Part shown: piece after piece, positions 47,028-56,482 of the stretch
Layout: every line of letters starts with the position of its first letter
How positions within the stretch are numbered: position 1 is the first letter of the stretch
Assembly (NCBI GenBank): GCA_963734595.1
Contig: CAVTHV010000014.1
Coordinates: forward strand, 186,001 to 250,000
Source: CAKKQX01 sp963734595
Lineage (GTDB): Bacteria; Pseudomonadota; Gammaproteobacteria; Burkholderiales; SG8-41
Length of the DNA: 64,000 nt
Reading direction: 5' to 3'
Program-made: the position numbers and the translations under genes
The notes under the pieces: model-generated
Seen by the model: only the letters and a program-made list of their open reading frames with translations
Told to the model about the DNA's origin: nothing
The model's database searches: none

Positions 47028-47880
47028 ATGTTGAGTCAATCGGCTCGTTACTACATTCCGGAACCTTCACGCTGGCCGATCTTCGGCTCGGTCGCGCTGC
47101 TCTGCATGGCATTCGGCGCCGCGTCCTGGTTCAACGGCGCGGCGTGGGGCAAGTTCCTGGTCATCGCCGGCCTGCTGATCCTGGTTTACATGCTGTTCGG
47201 CTGGTTCAGCACCGTGGCGCACGAATCCGAGGCCGGCAAATACAACAAGCAGGTCGACACCTCGTTCCGCTGGAGCATGAGCTGGTTCATTTTCTCCGAG
47301 GTCATGTTCTTCGCCGCGTTCTTCGGCGCGCTGTTCTACATGCGCGTGATTTCGGTGCCCGATCTCGGCGGGCTCGAGACCCAGCAGCTGATCTGGCCCG
47401 GCTTCAAGGCGGGTCTGGCCGGCTTCCGGTCCCGGCATCAAGGAGCAGTTCACGCCGATGGACGCCTGGGGCATTCCGGCGCTCAACACGCTGCTGCTGC
47501 TGTCGTCCGGCGTTACGGTGACCTGGGCGCACTGGGGCCTGCTCAAGAACAACCGCCTGCAGCTGATCTGGGGCCTGGTCATGACCATCGCGCTCGGCAT
47601 CTCCTTCCTCTGCTTCCAGATCTATGAATACTCCCACGCCATGTCGGAGCTCAACCTGAAGCTTTCAATGGGGGCCTACGGCGCGACGTTCTTCATGCTC
47701 ACCGGTTTCCACGGCTTTCACGTCACGGTCGGCACGATCATGCTGATCGTGATCCTGTTCCGCTCTGTCGCCGGCCATTTCAAGCCCGAGCACCACTTCG
47801 GTTTCGAAGGCGTGGCCTGGTATTGGCACTTCGTCGACGTGGTGTGGCTGCTGCTGTTCGTGCTCGTCTACTGGTTGTAA
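47028..47880 (+). CDS. coxC: Cytochrome c oxidase subunit III, frameshifted
   Basis: About 283 residues with seven helices: MLSQSARYYIPEPSRWPIFG, RWSMSWFIFSEVMFFAAFFG with the conserved glutamate, LLLLSSGVTVTWAHWGLLKN, then FFMLTGFHGFHVTVGTIML and VAWYWHFVDVVWLLLFVLVY. One extra base near 47424 precedes PGIKEQFTPMDAWG. GGGAGAA precedes the ATG. Completes the caa3 core. Confidence 0.95.
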
Positions 47881-47957
47881 TTGTTTCGCAGGAACAAGAA
47901 ATACAATAAAAACAAGGCACTACGAACAACAAGGAGGGGGCCCTGTCAGTGGAGGGC

Positions 47958-47988
47958 ACGCCGCACTCACGGGTGCGGCGTTTTTTTT
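47958..47988 (+). terminator. Intrinsic terminator after coxC
   Basis: An 8-bp stem CGCCGCAC with GTGCGGCG, a six-base loop and eight T residues. It ends the coxB-coxC transcript. Confidence 0.92.
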
Positions 47989-48058
47989 AGCAGCGGTGTA
48001 ACCTGCAGTGCGATGGCGTCACGACTGCCGCATGCGGTTGCGTGCGGGGAACCACGGG

Positions 48059-48253
48059 TCAGAGCCGGTTGTGAATGAAGCCGAAATGGAAGCCCAGCAT
48101 GAGCAGCACGAACAGCGTGATTGAAAGCGCGACGCGTATGGTCAGGGCTTTTGCAGTGCGTTCGGACTGTCCTTTGTCCTTGATCAGGAAATAAAGAGCC
48201 GAGAACAGGCTCGCCAGGATGAAGGCGAGGAAGAGCAGGACGATGATTTTCAT
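48059..48253 (-). CDS. DUF2909 family twin-transmembrane protein
   Basis: A 64-residue protein with two hydrophobic helices: MKIIVLLFLAFILASLFSAL and, after YFLIKDKGQSERTAK, ALSITLFVLLMLGFHFGF. This size and the position between coxC and SURF1, on the opposite strand, are typical of DUF2909 in betaproteobacteria. The function is unknown; a role with the oxidase is inferred only from location. Confidence 0.8.
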   Translation of the reverse strand: MKIIVLLFLAFILASLFSALYFLIKDKGQSERTAKALTIRVALSITLFVLLMLGFHFGFIHNRL

Positions 48254-48308
48254 GGATGGGAAATGCCTGTGAAAGCAGTGTATAGGAAGCCGCGGGTACC
48301 CGCCAGTC

Positions 48309-49040
48309 ATGCGGGCTGATCTCGAGTTCAGGTTCAGCCTGTGGCCGACGCTGGCGGCGGCGGCGGGCATTGCGCTGACGATTGCGCTCGGCAACTGGCA
48401 GCTGAATCGCGCGCACGAAAAAAACGAACTCAAGGCGCGGATCGGCGAGCTTGCCAAAGGTCCGCCGATCAGCGTGTCCGCGGCGGCGCTCGACGCCCGG
48501 GACGTGCAGTTGCGGCGGGTCGAGGCGCGCGGCACGTTCGAGCCGAAATACGCGGTGTTCATCGACAACCGCGTGTGGCACGGCACAGTTGGTTATCAGG
48601 TGGTGATGCCGCTCAGGCTCGGCGACGGCGGCCGCTACGTGCTGGTCAATCGCGGCTGGGTGGCGGGAACCCCGGACCGCAATCGACTGCCTGAGGTGAA
48701 GACGCCGGCCGGACCGGTGGTGATCAGCGGCATGGCGGTGGTGCCGAGCAAGCGCTTTCTCGAACTTTCCGGCAACACCGTGGTGGGCAAGGTCTGGGAA
48801 AACCTGACGATCGAGCGCTACCGTCAGGCCATGCCGATTGCGATTCAGCCCTTCGTCATTCAGCAGGAGAGCGCAGGCGCGCCCGACGACGGGCTGGTGC
48901 GCGAGTGGGATCCGCCCGATCTCGGCATCGAGCGGCACTATGGTTATGCCTTCCAGTGGTTCGCGCTGGCGGTGACGATACTGGTTTTTTACCTGGTTAC
49001 ACATGTCAAACGGAAAACCGAAAAAAAAGAGCCTGCTTAG
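48309..49040 (+). CDS. SURF1 family cytochrome oxidase assembly protein
   Basis: A 243-residue protein with helices at both ends (LWPTLAAAAGIALTIALGNW and YAFQWFALAVTILVFYLVTH) and a periplasmic domain between. Family motifs are GNWQLNRAHEKNEL, NRVWHGTVGYQVVMPL, VLVNRGWVAGTPDR and HYGYAFQWF. SURF1 delivers heme a to subunit I. Intact; overlaps the next gene by 38 bases. Confidence 0.92.
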   Translation: MRADLEFRFSLWPTLAAAAGIALTIALGNWQLNRAHEKNELKARIGELAKGPPISVSAAALDARDVQLRRVEARGTFEPKYAVFIDNRVWHGTVGYQVVMPLRLGDGGRYVLVNRGWVAGTPDRNRLPEVKTPAGPVVISGMAVVPSKRFLELSGNTVVGKVWENLTIERYRQAMPIAIQPFVIQQESAGAPDDGLVREWDPPDLGIERHYGYAFQWFALAVTILVFYLVTHVKRKTEKKEPA

Positions 49041-49581
49041 CCTGTGGCTGCTGGTGGCTTTGTGCGTGGCGCCGGTGGTGGCGTCGTATGTCGCCTATTA
49101 CCTGTGGCCGCCGTCGGGAAAGGTCAATTACGGCGAACTGATCGAGCCGCGGCCACTGCCCGATGCGCAGCTCGCGCTTGCCGACGGCACGCCGTTCCCT
49201 TGGCACCGGCTGAAAGGCAAGTGGGTGCTGGCGATGGCGGATTCCGGCAACTGCGACGCCTATTGTCAGCGCAAGCTGCTGTACCTGCGGCAGGTGCGGC
49301 TGGCGCAGGGCAAGGAGATGGACCGGGTCGAGCGCGCATGGCTGATCACGGATGACGCGAACCCCCCGGCCCCGGTGGCTGCCGAGTTCCAGGGAACATG
49401 GCTGGTCCGGGCCGGGGGCAGCGAGCTTCTGAAGCGCTTCCCGGTGCAGGGCGCGCTTGCCGACCACATTTACGTGATCGATCCGCACGGCAATCTGATG
49501 ATGCGCTACCCGCGGGACGCCGATCCGCGCAAGATCGTCAAGGATATCGCGCGGCTGCTCCGGATTTCGAGTATCGGTTGA
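49003..49581 (+). CDS. Membrane-anchored thioredoxin-fold (Sco-like) assembly protein
   Basis: 192 residues: a helix (LLSLWLLVALCVAPVVASYV) and a thioredoxin-like domain with DGTPFPWHRLKGKWVLAMAD and a CDAYC pair, followed by AWLITDD and IYVIDPHGNLMMRYPRDAD. The CxxxC spacing matches Sco proteins, but the distal histidine motif of true Sco1 is not obvious. It lies between SURF1 and ctaB, where ctaA would usually follow. It probably helps reduce or metallate CuA. Confidence 0.78.
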   Translation: MSNGKPKKKSLLSLWLLVALCVAPVVASYVAYYLWPPSGKVNYGELIEPRPLPDAQLALADGTPFPWHRLKGKWVLAMADSGNCDAYCQRKLLYLRQVRLAQGKEMDRVERAWLITDDANPPAPVAAEFQGTWLVRAGGSELLKRFPVQGALADHIYVIDPHGNLMMRYPRDADPRKIVKDIARLLRISSIG

Positions 49582-49654
49582 TGTCCGGCACCGCACTTTT
49601 GCCGATCGCGCCGCTGGTGATAAAATCCCCCCTTTTCCTGAGGCCCCGCATCTG

Positions 49655-50552
49655 ATGTCCTCCAGCTTAGCCCGGCACGCCGAATCGCGCTGGTACCAGT
49701 TCTACCAGCTCACCAAGCCGCGCGTGGTGTCGCTGATCGTGTTCACCGCGGTGATCGGCATGTTTCTCGCCGTCCCCGGCATGGTGCCGCTGCAGCCCTT
49801 TCTTGCGGGCACGATCGGCATCGCGCTGGTCGCGGGTGCGGCGGCGGCGTTCAATTGCCTGGTCGAGCAGAAAATCGACGCGCTGATGGCGCGCACCCGG
49901 GCCCGGCCGCTGCCGCGCGGACAGCTCACTTCGCTGCAGACGCTGGTTTTTGCGGGAGTGGTCGGCGGCGCCGGCCTGGCCGTGCTCTATCACTGGGTCA
50001 ATGCGCTGACGATGTGGCTCACGCTGGCCACTTTCGTCGGCTATGCGATCGTCTATACCGTGATCCTGAAACCGATGACGCCGCAGAACATCGTGATCGG
50101 CGGTGCTTCCGGCGCGATGCCGCCGGTGCTGGGCTGGGCCGCGATGACCGGCGAGATCACGGCCGACGCCCTGGTGCTGTTCCTGATCATTTTTGCGTGG
50201 ACGCCGCCGCACTTCTGGGCGCTCGCGCTCTACCGCAAAAACGAATATGCGACGCGCCGGCGTGCCGATGCTGCCGGTGACGCATGGCGACAAGTTCACG
50301 CGACTGCACGTGTTGTTCTATACCGTGATCCTGGTGGCGTGCACGATACTGCCCTTCGTGACCCGCATGAGCGGCTCGATCTACCTGGTGTCGGCGGTGG
50401 CGCTGGGCGCGCTGTTCCTCTACTACGCGGTGAAAATTTATACCGACTACAGCGATGCGCTGGCGCGCCGCACGTTCCGCTATTCCATTTTCTATCTGAC
50501 TGCGCTGTTTGCGGCGCTGCTGGTCGATCACTACTTCCGTATCCCGTTGTAA
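49655..50552 (+). CDS. ctaB: Protoheme IX farnesyltransferase (heme O synthase), frameshifted
   Basis: UbiA-family prenyltransferase, about 299 residues and eight to nine helices: YQLTKPRVVSLIVFTAVIGM, the first aspartate motif NCLVEQKIDALMARTRARPL with P-x-G, GYAIVYTVILKPMTPQNIVI and the second site FAWTPPHFWALALYRKNEY. One extra A near 50256 precedes AGVPMLPVTHG. It makes heme O; converting that to heme A needs CtaA, which is not in this window. Confidence 0.93.
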
Positions 50553-50582
50553 TCTCCTGGCCCACGGCCGCTACGCTGCGAT

Positions 50583-51177
50583 ATGAGACGGCTCATTGCT
50601 TCCGGCATGTTACTGCTCGCCGCCCTGTTGTCCGCGGGCTGCGACAAGCCGGCGCCCGCGCCGAAGTTCGAGCTGACCGATGTGACGGGCGCCAATTTCG
50701 GCAGGGAACTCGCACTGACCGACCATAACGGAAAACCGCGCACGCTGGCCGATTTCCGCGGCAAGGTGGTGGTGCTCTTTTTCGGCTTTACCCATTGCCC
50801 CGACGTGTGCCCGACCACGCTCGCCGAACTGGCGATGGTGGCCAAGGAGCTCGGCAAGGACGCGGACCGGCTGCAGGTGCTGTTCGTGACGGTGGATCCC
50901 GAGCGCGACACGCCGGAAGTGCTGCGGCAATACGTGCCGTCGTTCAATCCGTCTTTTCTCGGGCTTTACGGCGACGCTGAAGCGACTGCGCGCGCGGCCA
51001 AGGAATTCAAGATCTATTACAGGAAGCAGCCGCTGCCGGGGGGCGATTACAGCATCGACCATTCCGCCGGCACCTATGTGCTCGACCAGCAGGGCAGGCT
51101 GCGCCTGTTCGCGCAATACGGCCGGGGCGCGCCCGGTGCTGCTGCACGACATCCGCATCCTGCTCGGCCAGCCCTGA
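50583..51177 (+). CDS. SCO1/SenC copper chaperone lipoprotein, frameshifted at 3' end
   Basis: About 198 residues. The lipobox LLSAGC is at residue 20. A thioredoxin fold follows with FFGFTHCPDVCPTTLAELAM (copper CxxxC), VDPERDTPEVLRQYV and the third copper ligand in SIDHSAGTYVLD. One extra C near 51135 breaks the last 15 codons; correction gives APVLLHDIRILLGQP. It metallates CuA of subunit II. Confidence 0.93.
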
Positions 51178-51236
51178 AAAAACGCTCAACCGCAGGCGAT
51201 TCTGCCTGCCGTATCTGCACGGCGGTGGCAGAAATG

Positions 51237-51261
51237 AAAAGGCCCCGGACTGGCCGGGGCC
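51237..51261 (-). terminator. Intrinsic terminator after rpoH
   Basis: On the minus strand GGCCCCGG and CCGGGGCC pair around a five-base loop and are followed by TTTTCATTT. Confidence 0.82.
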
Positions 51262-51288
51262 TGGATCGATCGAATACCGCGGCGGTTC

Positions 51289-52141
51289 TTACGCGGAGGC
51301 CGCGATGGCGCCCTTCATCTTGGCAAGCGCCTTGTGCTCGATCTGCCGGATGCGCTCGGCCGAAACGCCGAATTCGCCCGCGAGATCATGCAGCGTCGCC
51401 GGGTTTTTTTCATCGAGCCAGCGCGCCTCGATGATACGGCGGCTGCGCGCGTCCAGGCGAGCCCATCGCCTTTTTCAGTCCCGTGCTGCGCAGGCGCGCG
51501 GTTTCCTCCTGCTCGAGCAGCCGTCCGGGTTCGGCGTCTTCCGCGGTCAGGTAGCTGATCGGCGAGAACGCGTTGTCCTCATCTTCGGCGAGCGGCTCGA
51601 GTGCGACGTCATGCCCGCCAAGGCGCGTTTCCATTTCAACCACTTCTTCCACCTTGACGCCGAGCTGCCGGGCCATGGTTTTGACGTCCTCGGCGCCCAT
51701 GGTGCCCAGGCCCTGCTTGAGGCTGCGCAGGTTGAAAAAGAGCTTGCGTTGCGCCTTGGTGGTCGCAATCTTGACGATGCGCCAGTTGCGCAGCACGAAT
51801 TCGTGGATCTCGGCGCGGATCCAGTGCACCGCGAACGAGACCAGCCGCACGCCCCGTTCGGGATCGAAGCGTTTGACCGCCTTCATGAGCCCGATATTGC
51901 CTTCCTGGATCAGATCGGCCTGCGGCAGCCCGTAGCCCATATAGCCGCGCGCGATCGACACCACGACACGCAGGTGCGACAGCACCAGTTCGCGGGCGGC
52001 GTCGAGATCGTCGTCCTGGCGCAGGCGCCGTGCATATTCCAGTTCCTGCTCCTGCGTCAGGAGCGGGAAACGGTTAACCATCTGGATATAGCTGTCCAGA
52101 CTGCCGGTCACAGACGGCATCGGCAACGTGTAAGCGGTCAT
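51289..52141 (-). CDS. rpoH: RNA polymerase sigma-32 factor, frameshifted near 3' end
   Basis: The heat-shock sigma factor, about 284 residues. Region 2 is VLSHLRVVVSIARGYMGYG, LIQEGNIGLMKAVKRFD and VSFAVHWIRAEIHEFVLRNW. The RpoH box is present as AQRKLFFNLRSLKQ. Region 4 appears after removing an extra base near 51463: LDARSRRIIEARWLDE and FGVSAERIRQIEHKALAKMK. AAGGAGGA precedes the ATG. Just upstream is a CIRCE element, so HrcA probably controls it. It sits below ftsY-ftsE-ftsX, the usual order. Confidence 0.96.
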
Positions 52142-52168
52142 TCCGATCCTCCTTTCAGAACCACAAGT

Positions 52169-52195
52169 TTAGCACTCGAAATATGAGAGTGCCAG
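52169..52195 (-). promoter_or_regulatory. CIRCE operator (HrcA binding site) upstream of rpoH
   Basis: TTAGCACTC-N9-GAGTGCCAG matches the CIRCE consensus TTAGCACTC-N9-GAGTGCTAA at 16 of 18 arm positions. It lies 28 bases before the rpoH start codon, where HrcA would block transcription. Confidence 0.85.
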
Positions 52196-52298
52196 CGGGC
52201 CTGAAAGTTCCATGCCTTCAACGGGTTAAGGCCGATTGGCCAGGGAAAAACCGGTGGAAAATCAACCGGTTGAATCAGGACAAGCGGCGGTCGTTGTC

Positions 52299-53207
52299 TC
52301 AGCGGGGATCGATCCCGGACAGGTGCCTGCTGACCGACATCCAGGCGCCGAACCAGCCCAGCCAGGCCGAGAACAGGAGCAAACCCAGGCTGTCCTGCGG
52401 CGACAGGTGGTGCAGCTGGAAATGGGTCCCGTAAAGCTGCGACAGGTCGGCCAGGCCATTGTTCAGCAGGTAGAGGCTCACCCCGATAATGGCCCATGCC
52501 GCCAACCCGCCTGCCAATCCCTGCAGGGCGCCGAAGTACAGGAAAGGCCTGCGGATGAAGGGATCGGTGGCGCCGATCAGCTTGGCCACTTCGATCTCTT
52601 CGCGCTGGGTCAGGATCTGCAGGCGGATGGTATTGAACGTGATCGCAACGAGCGCGAAAGCAAGCAGCGCCGTCAGGAGGATCACCGCCTGCCGGCCGAG
52701 CCGGAGCACCGCTTCCAGGCGCTGCGCCCATGCGGCGTCGAGCTGCGCATGCGCAACCTTGGGCCAGTGCGCGAATTCGTCGCGCAGTTTCCCGAGATTC
52801 TGAGAAGCATCGTCCCGGGCGTCGATCACGAATGCATCGGGCAGCGGATTCTGCTCCAGGCTGGCGACGACGTCGGCGAGCCCGGTGCTGTTCTTGAGGT
52901 CCTGCAACGCCTGATCGCGCGAGATGAACCTGAACTTGCGCACTCCCGGATGCTGCTGGAGGCGGCTCTCGATCTGCGCGATGTCGGCGCGGTTCGCATC
53001 GAGCGCGAGGAACAGGCTGATCTGGGGGGCGGCGGAGACCTCGCGCGCGAAACCCTGCAGATTGGCCAGTCCGACGTAGAACCCCACCGGCAGCGCGAGC
53101 GCGATGCCGATGACGCCGATGTTGAACAGGCTGGCGAGCGGCGCACGCACCATTCTGCCGAGAGCGGCGATCAGGGTGCGGGCATGCTGCGAGAGCCAGA
53201 TTTTCAT
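52299..53207 (-). CDS. ftsX: Cell division protein FtsX
   Basis: 302 residues, intact. The first helix is NIGVIGIALALPVGFYVGLA, followed by the extracytoplasmic loop (SLFLALDANRADIAQIESRL, FISRDQALQDLKNSTGLADV) that in other bacteria binds EnvC, then three more helices (AVILLTALLAFALVAITFNT, GLAAWAIIGVSLYLL, LGLLLFSAWLGWFGAWMSV). With FtsE it controls amidase activation at the septum; envC is encoded in this window at 8.1-9.3 kb. Confidence 0.94.
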   Translation of the reverse strand: MKIWLSQHARTLIAALGRMVRAPLASLFNIGVIGIALALPVGFYVGLANLQGFAREVSAAPQISLFLALDANRADIAQIESRLQQHPGVRKFRFISRDQALQDLKNSTGLADVVASLEQNPLPDAFVIDARDDASQNLGKLRDEFAHWPKVAHAQLDAAWAQRLEAVLRLGRQAVILLTALLAFALVAITFNTIRLQILTQREEIEVAKLIGATDPFIRRPFLYFGALQGLAGGLAAWAIIGVSLYLLNNGLADLSQLYGTHFQLHHLSPQDSLGLLLFSAWLGWFGAWMSVSRHLSGIDPR

Positions 53208-53878
53208 GTCGCCACCGGTGCGGTTTCCGCTGCCAGCGTGCCCTGCGTGAGCGTGATGGTGCGCGGCTTCAGGCGCGCCGCGAGGTTTTCATCGTGGGTG
53301 GCGATGACCACGGTGACGCCGACCTGGTTGAATGATTTGAACAATTCGCCGAGTTCGCTGGCATAGGCCGCATCGAGGTTGCCGGTCGGTTCGTCGGCGA
53401 GCAGGATCGCCGGCCGGTGCACGATGGCGCGCGCGATGCACAGGCGCTGCTGCTCGCCGCCGGAGAGCGTGATGGGGCGGGCTTTCTCCTTTGGCAGCAG
53501 ACCGACCTTGTCGAGCGCCGCGCGCACCCGCCGCGCCGCTTCGCGGCGGTCGAAGCCGCGGATGTTGAGCGGCAGCATCACATTGTCGAAAACGTTGCGG
53601 TCGAACAGCAGCTTGTGGTCCTGGAAAATGAGGCCGAAGTTACGGCGCAGAAACGGAATTGCGCGCGGGCGCAGCGCGCCCACGTTCTGGCCGTTGATGA
53701 TGACGCTGCCGCTGGTCGGCCGCTCGATGGCCGTCATCAGCTTCAGCAAGGTGCTCTTGCCGGCACCGGAATGGCCGGTGATGAACACCATCTCCCCGGT
53801 TTCGATCGAGAACGAAATGTTTTTCAGCGCCTCGAAACCGCCGGGATAGCGCTTGCAGACTTGGCTGAAGTTGATCAC
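53204..53878 (-). CDS. ftsE: Cell division ATP-binding protein FtsE
   Basis: 224-residue ABC ATPase, intact: VCKRYPGGFEALKNISFSIE, Walker A GHSGAGKSTLLKLM, Q-loop LIFQDHKLL, signature LSGGEQQRLCIARAIV, Walker B ILLADEPTGNLD and switch histidine IATHDENLAA. It overlaps ftsX by four bases. Confidence 0.95.
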   Translation of the reverse strand: MINFSQVCKRYPGGFEALKNISFSIETGEMVFITGHSGAGKSTLLKLMTAIERPTSGSVIINGQNVGALRPRAIPFLRRNFGLIFQDHKLLFDRNVFDNVMLPLNIRGFDRREAARRVRAALDKVGLLPKEKARPITLSGGEQQRLCIARAIVHRPAILLADEPTGNLDAAYASELGELFKSFNQVGVTVVIATHDENLAARLKPRTITLTQGTLAAETAPVAT

Positions 53879-53896
53879 GGGTTCGAGGATGCTGGG

Positions 53897-53995
53897 CAGG
53901 ATTCGAGGATTCGGGATGCGGGATTCGATGAGACTCGGGGTCGCAGGGAGTTTGATGTTGTAATCTCCGAATCCTGAATCCCGAATCCTGCTTCA
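53897..53995. repeat. Heptad-repeat hairpin between ftsY and ftsE
   Basis: Left arm (53897-53928) has GGATTCG-type heptads; the right arm (53964-53995) is an imperfect reverse complement. The same heptads form the mshN-comF element. The ftsY stop codon lies in the right arm. Confidence 0.85.
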
Positions 53996-54966
53996 ATCAA
54001 GCAGCGCCGTGACGAAGGCTTCGGCGTCGAACGGCTGCAGATCGTCGATCGTTTCGCCGACGCCGATGAATCGGACCGGAATCGGCTGGCGTTGCGTGCT
54101 GCCGGCGCGCATATGGGCGATCGCGGCGATGACGCCGCCCTTGGCGGTGCCGTCGAGCTTGGTCAGCACCAGGCCGGTGACGCCGAGCGCGTCGTCGAAC
54201 GCGCTGACCTGGGCCACCGCGTTCTGGCCGGTGTTGGCGTCGAGCACCAGCAGCACTTCGTGCGGCGCGCCGGGCAGCGCCTTGTCGATCACGCGCTTGA
54301 CCTTCCTGATTTCCTCCATCAGGTGCAGCTGGGTCGGCAGCCGGCCCGCGGTGTCGGCGAGCACGACATCGATGCCGCGCGCCACGGCGGCGTTGATCGC
54401 ATCGAAAATCACCGCGGCGGCGTCGCCCGACTGCTGTGCGATCACGGTCACGTTGTTGCGCTCGCCCCACACCATCAGTTGCTCGCGCGCCGCGGCGCGG
54501 AAGGTGTCGCCGGCGGCGAGCAGCACCTTCTTGCCCTGCCGCTGGTAATAATGGGCAAGCTTGCCGATGGACGTGGTCTTGCCCGCTCCGTTGACGCCGG
54601 CCAGCATGATCACGAACGGTTTGTGCGTGCTGATGTCGAGCGGGACCGCTACCGGCTTCAGCAGCTCCAGCAGCGCGGCACCGCAGCGCCTGCCGGAGCT
54701 CGGCCGCCTCGGTGTAGCGCTCGCGCCGGGCGCGGGCGCGCAACTTCTCGATGAGAAAACCGGTTGCGGCGACGCCGACGTCGGCGCTCAGCAGCACGGT
54801 TTCGAGTTCCTCGTAGAACGCTTCGTCGAGCTTGCGGCCCGCGCCGAACAGGCCCGAGAGCCCCTGCCCGAGCTGCTGGCGCGTCTTGGCGAGACCCTGT
54901 TTGAGGCGCGTGAACCAGCCCGCCGGATTCGCCGCTGCCGTCGCGGGGCTTAAGGAAACTTATCAT
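53993..54966 (-). CDS. ftsY: Signal recognition particle receptor FtsY, frameshifted
   Basis: SRP GTPase that docks ribosome-nascent chain complexes. About 324 residues with a short N-terminal region (MISFLKPRDGSGESGGW, then FTRLKQGLAKTRQQLGQGL), the N domain (LETVLLSADVGVAATGFLIE) and the G domain: GVNGAGKTTSIGKLAHYY, DTFRAAAREQL, LADTAGRLPTQ, TKLDGTAKGGV and FIGVGETIDDLQPFD. Extra bases near 54925 and 54684 break it. It starts near a divergent M16 peptidase gene. Confidence 0.94.
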
Positions 54967-55092
54967 GAGATGCTCAGTCAGAGGCTGTGATTCAAAAGAA
55001 AGGCCGTCATCGCAAGTCAAGAATATTTTTGCGTGATCGGCCTGCCGAATTGGTTACAATTCTAGCCCGAACCTACTCCAACCGGAAATCGA

Positions 55093-56482
55093 ATGTCAGT
55101 TGTTGAACGTATTTTGCGTAACGCCGCGTTTCTGCGCGCTGTGGGCGAGCATTGCGGCAATTGCCGCGCCGTCGACTACCGAGGAGCACACCCTGGCCAA
55201 CGGCATGCGCGTGATCGTCAAGCCGGATCATCGCGCGCCGGTGGTGGTGTCGATGGTGTGGTACAAGGTCGGCAGCGTCGATGAATTCAACGGCACCACC
55301 GGCGTCGCGCACGCGCTCGAGCACATGATGTTCAAGGGCACCCGCAAGGTGCCGGCCGGGGAGTTCTCGAAACTCATTGCCGCTGCCGGCGGCCGCGAGA
55401 ACGCGTTCACCACCAGGGATTACACCAGCTACTTCGAGACAGCTGCAAAAAAAGCAGCTTGCCGCTCGCGTTCCGGCTCGAGGCCGACCGCATGACGAAC
55501 CTTGTGCTGTCACCGGATGAATTTGCGAAAGAGATCAGGGTGGTGATGGAAGAACGGCGCTGGCGCACCGACGACCGCCCGCGCGCCCTGGTCTACGAGC
55601 AGCTGATGGCCACCGCACTCGACGCCTACCCGTACCGCCGCCCGATCATCGGCTGGATGAACGACCTCGAAAACATGCACGTGGACGACGTACGCGAGTT
55701 CTATCAGCGCTGGTATGCGCCCAACAATGCGATACTGGTGGTGGTGGGCGACGTCACCCCGCAGGAGGTCTTCGATCTGGCGGAACAGCAGTTTGGCGGC
55801 ATCACGCGCGCGGGCGCTGCCGCGGCGCAAGCCGCAGCTGGAACCGCCGCAGGTGGGAATCAAGCGCCTGACGGTGAAAGCGCCGGCCGAGCAGCCGTAC
55901 GTGATGATGGCTTATCACGTGCCGGCCCTGCGCGATCCGCATAACGACTGGGAGTCGTATGCGCTCGACATGCTGGCGAGCGTGCTCGACGGCGACGAAT
56001 CTTCGCGGCTCAACCGCAACCTGGTGCGCGAACAACAGCTGGCCAGTTCGGCCAGCGCCAGTTATGACGGCGTGGCGCGCGGCCCCGGCATGTTCTATCT
56101 GAGCGCCGTGCCGACAGCCGGCAAGACGTCGCAGGAGGCGGAGCAGGGCTTGCGCCGGGAACTGCAAAAAATTGCGGACGAGGGCGTGACCGGCGAAGAG
56201 CTGAAACGCATCAAGGCCCAGGTCATCGCCGGCCAGGTCTACGAGCGCGACTCGATGTTTTCCCAGGCGCGCGAAATCGGCGAGCTGGAATCCGTCGGTT
56301 TGTCTTACAAGGATATCGATCTGATGCTCGACAAGCTGAAAGAGGTCACGCCCGAGCAGGTGCAGGCGGTGGCGAAAAAATATTTCAGCGACGATACGCT
56401 GACCGTCGCCTATCTCGATCCGCAACCGGTCACCGGCAAACGGCCGGCCGCGCCGCCGCCGGGGCTGCATGATGCGCAATAA
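55093..56482 (+). CDS. M16 family zinc peptidase (catalytic subunit type), frameshifted
   Basis: About 462 residues, secreted (signal WASIAAIAAPS). The inverted zinc motif HALEHMMFKGT is present, with the downstream glutamate in the following helix, then LAFRLEADRMTNLVLS, VVMEERRWRTDDRPRALVYE, PIIGWMNDLENMHVDDVREF and YQRWYAPNNAILVVVGDV. Shifts lie near 55145, about 55440-55455 and near 55817. The tail ends AAPPPGLHDAQ. Paired with a second M16 protein, as in bacterial two-subunit M16 peptidases. Confidence 0.88.
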
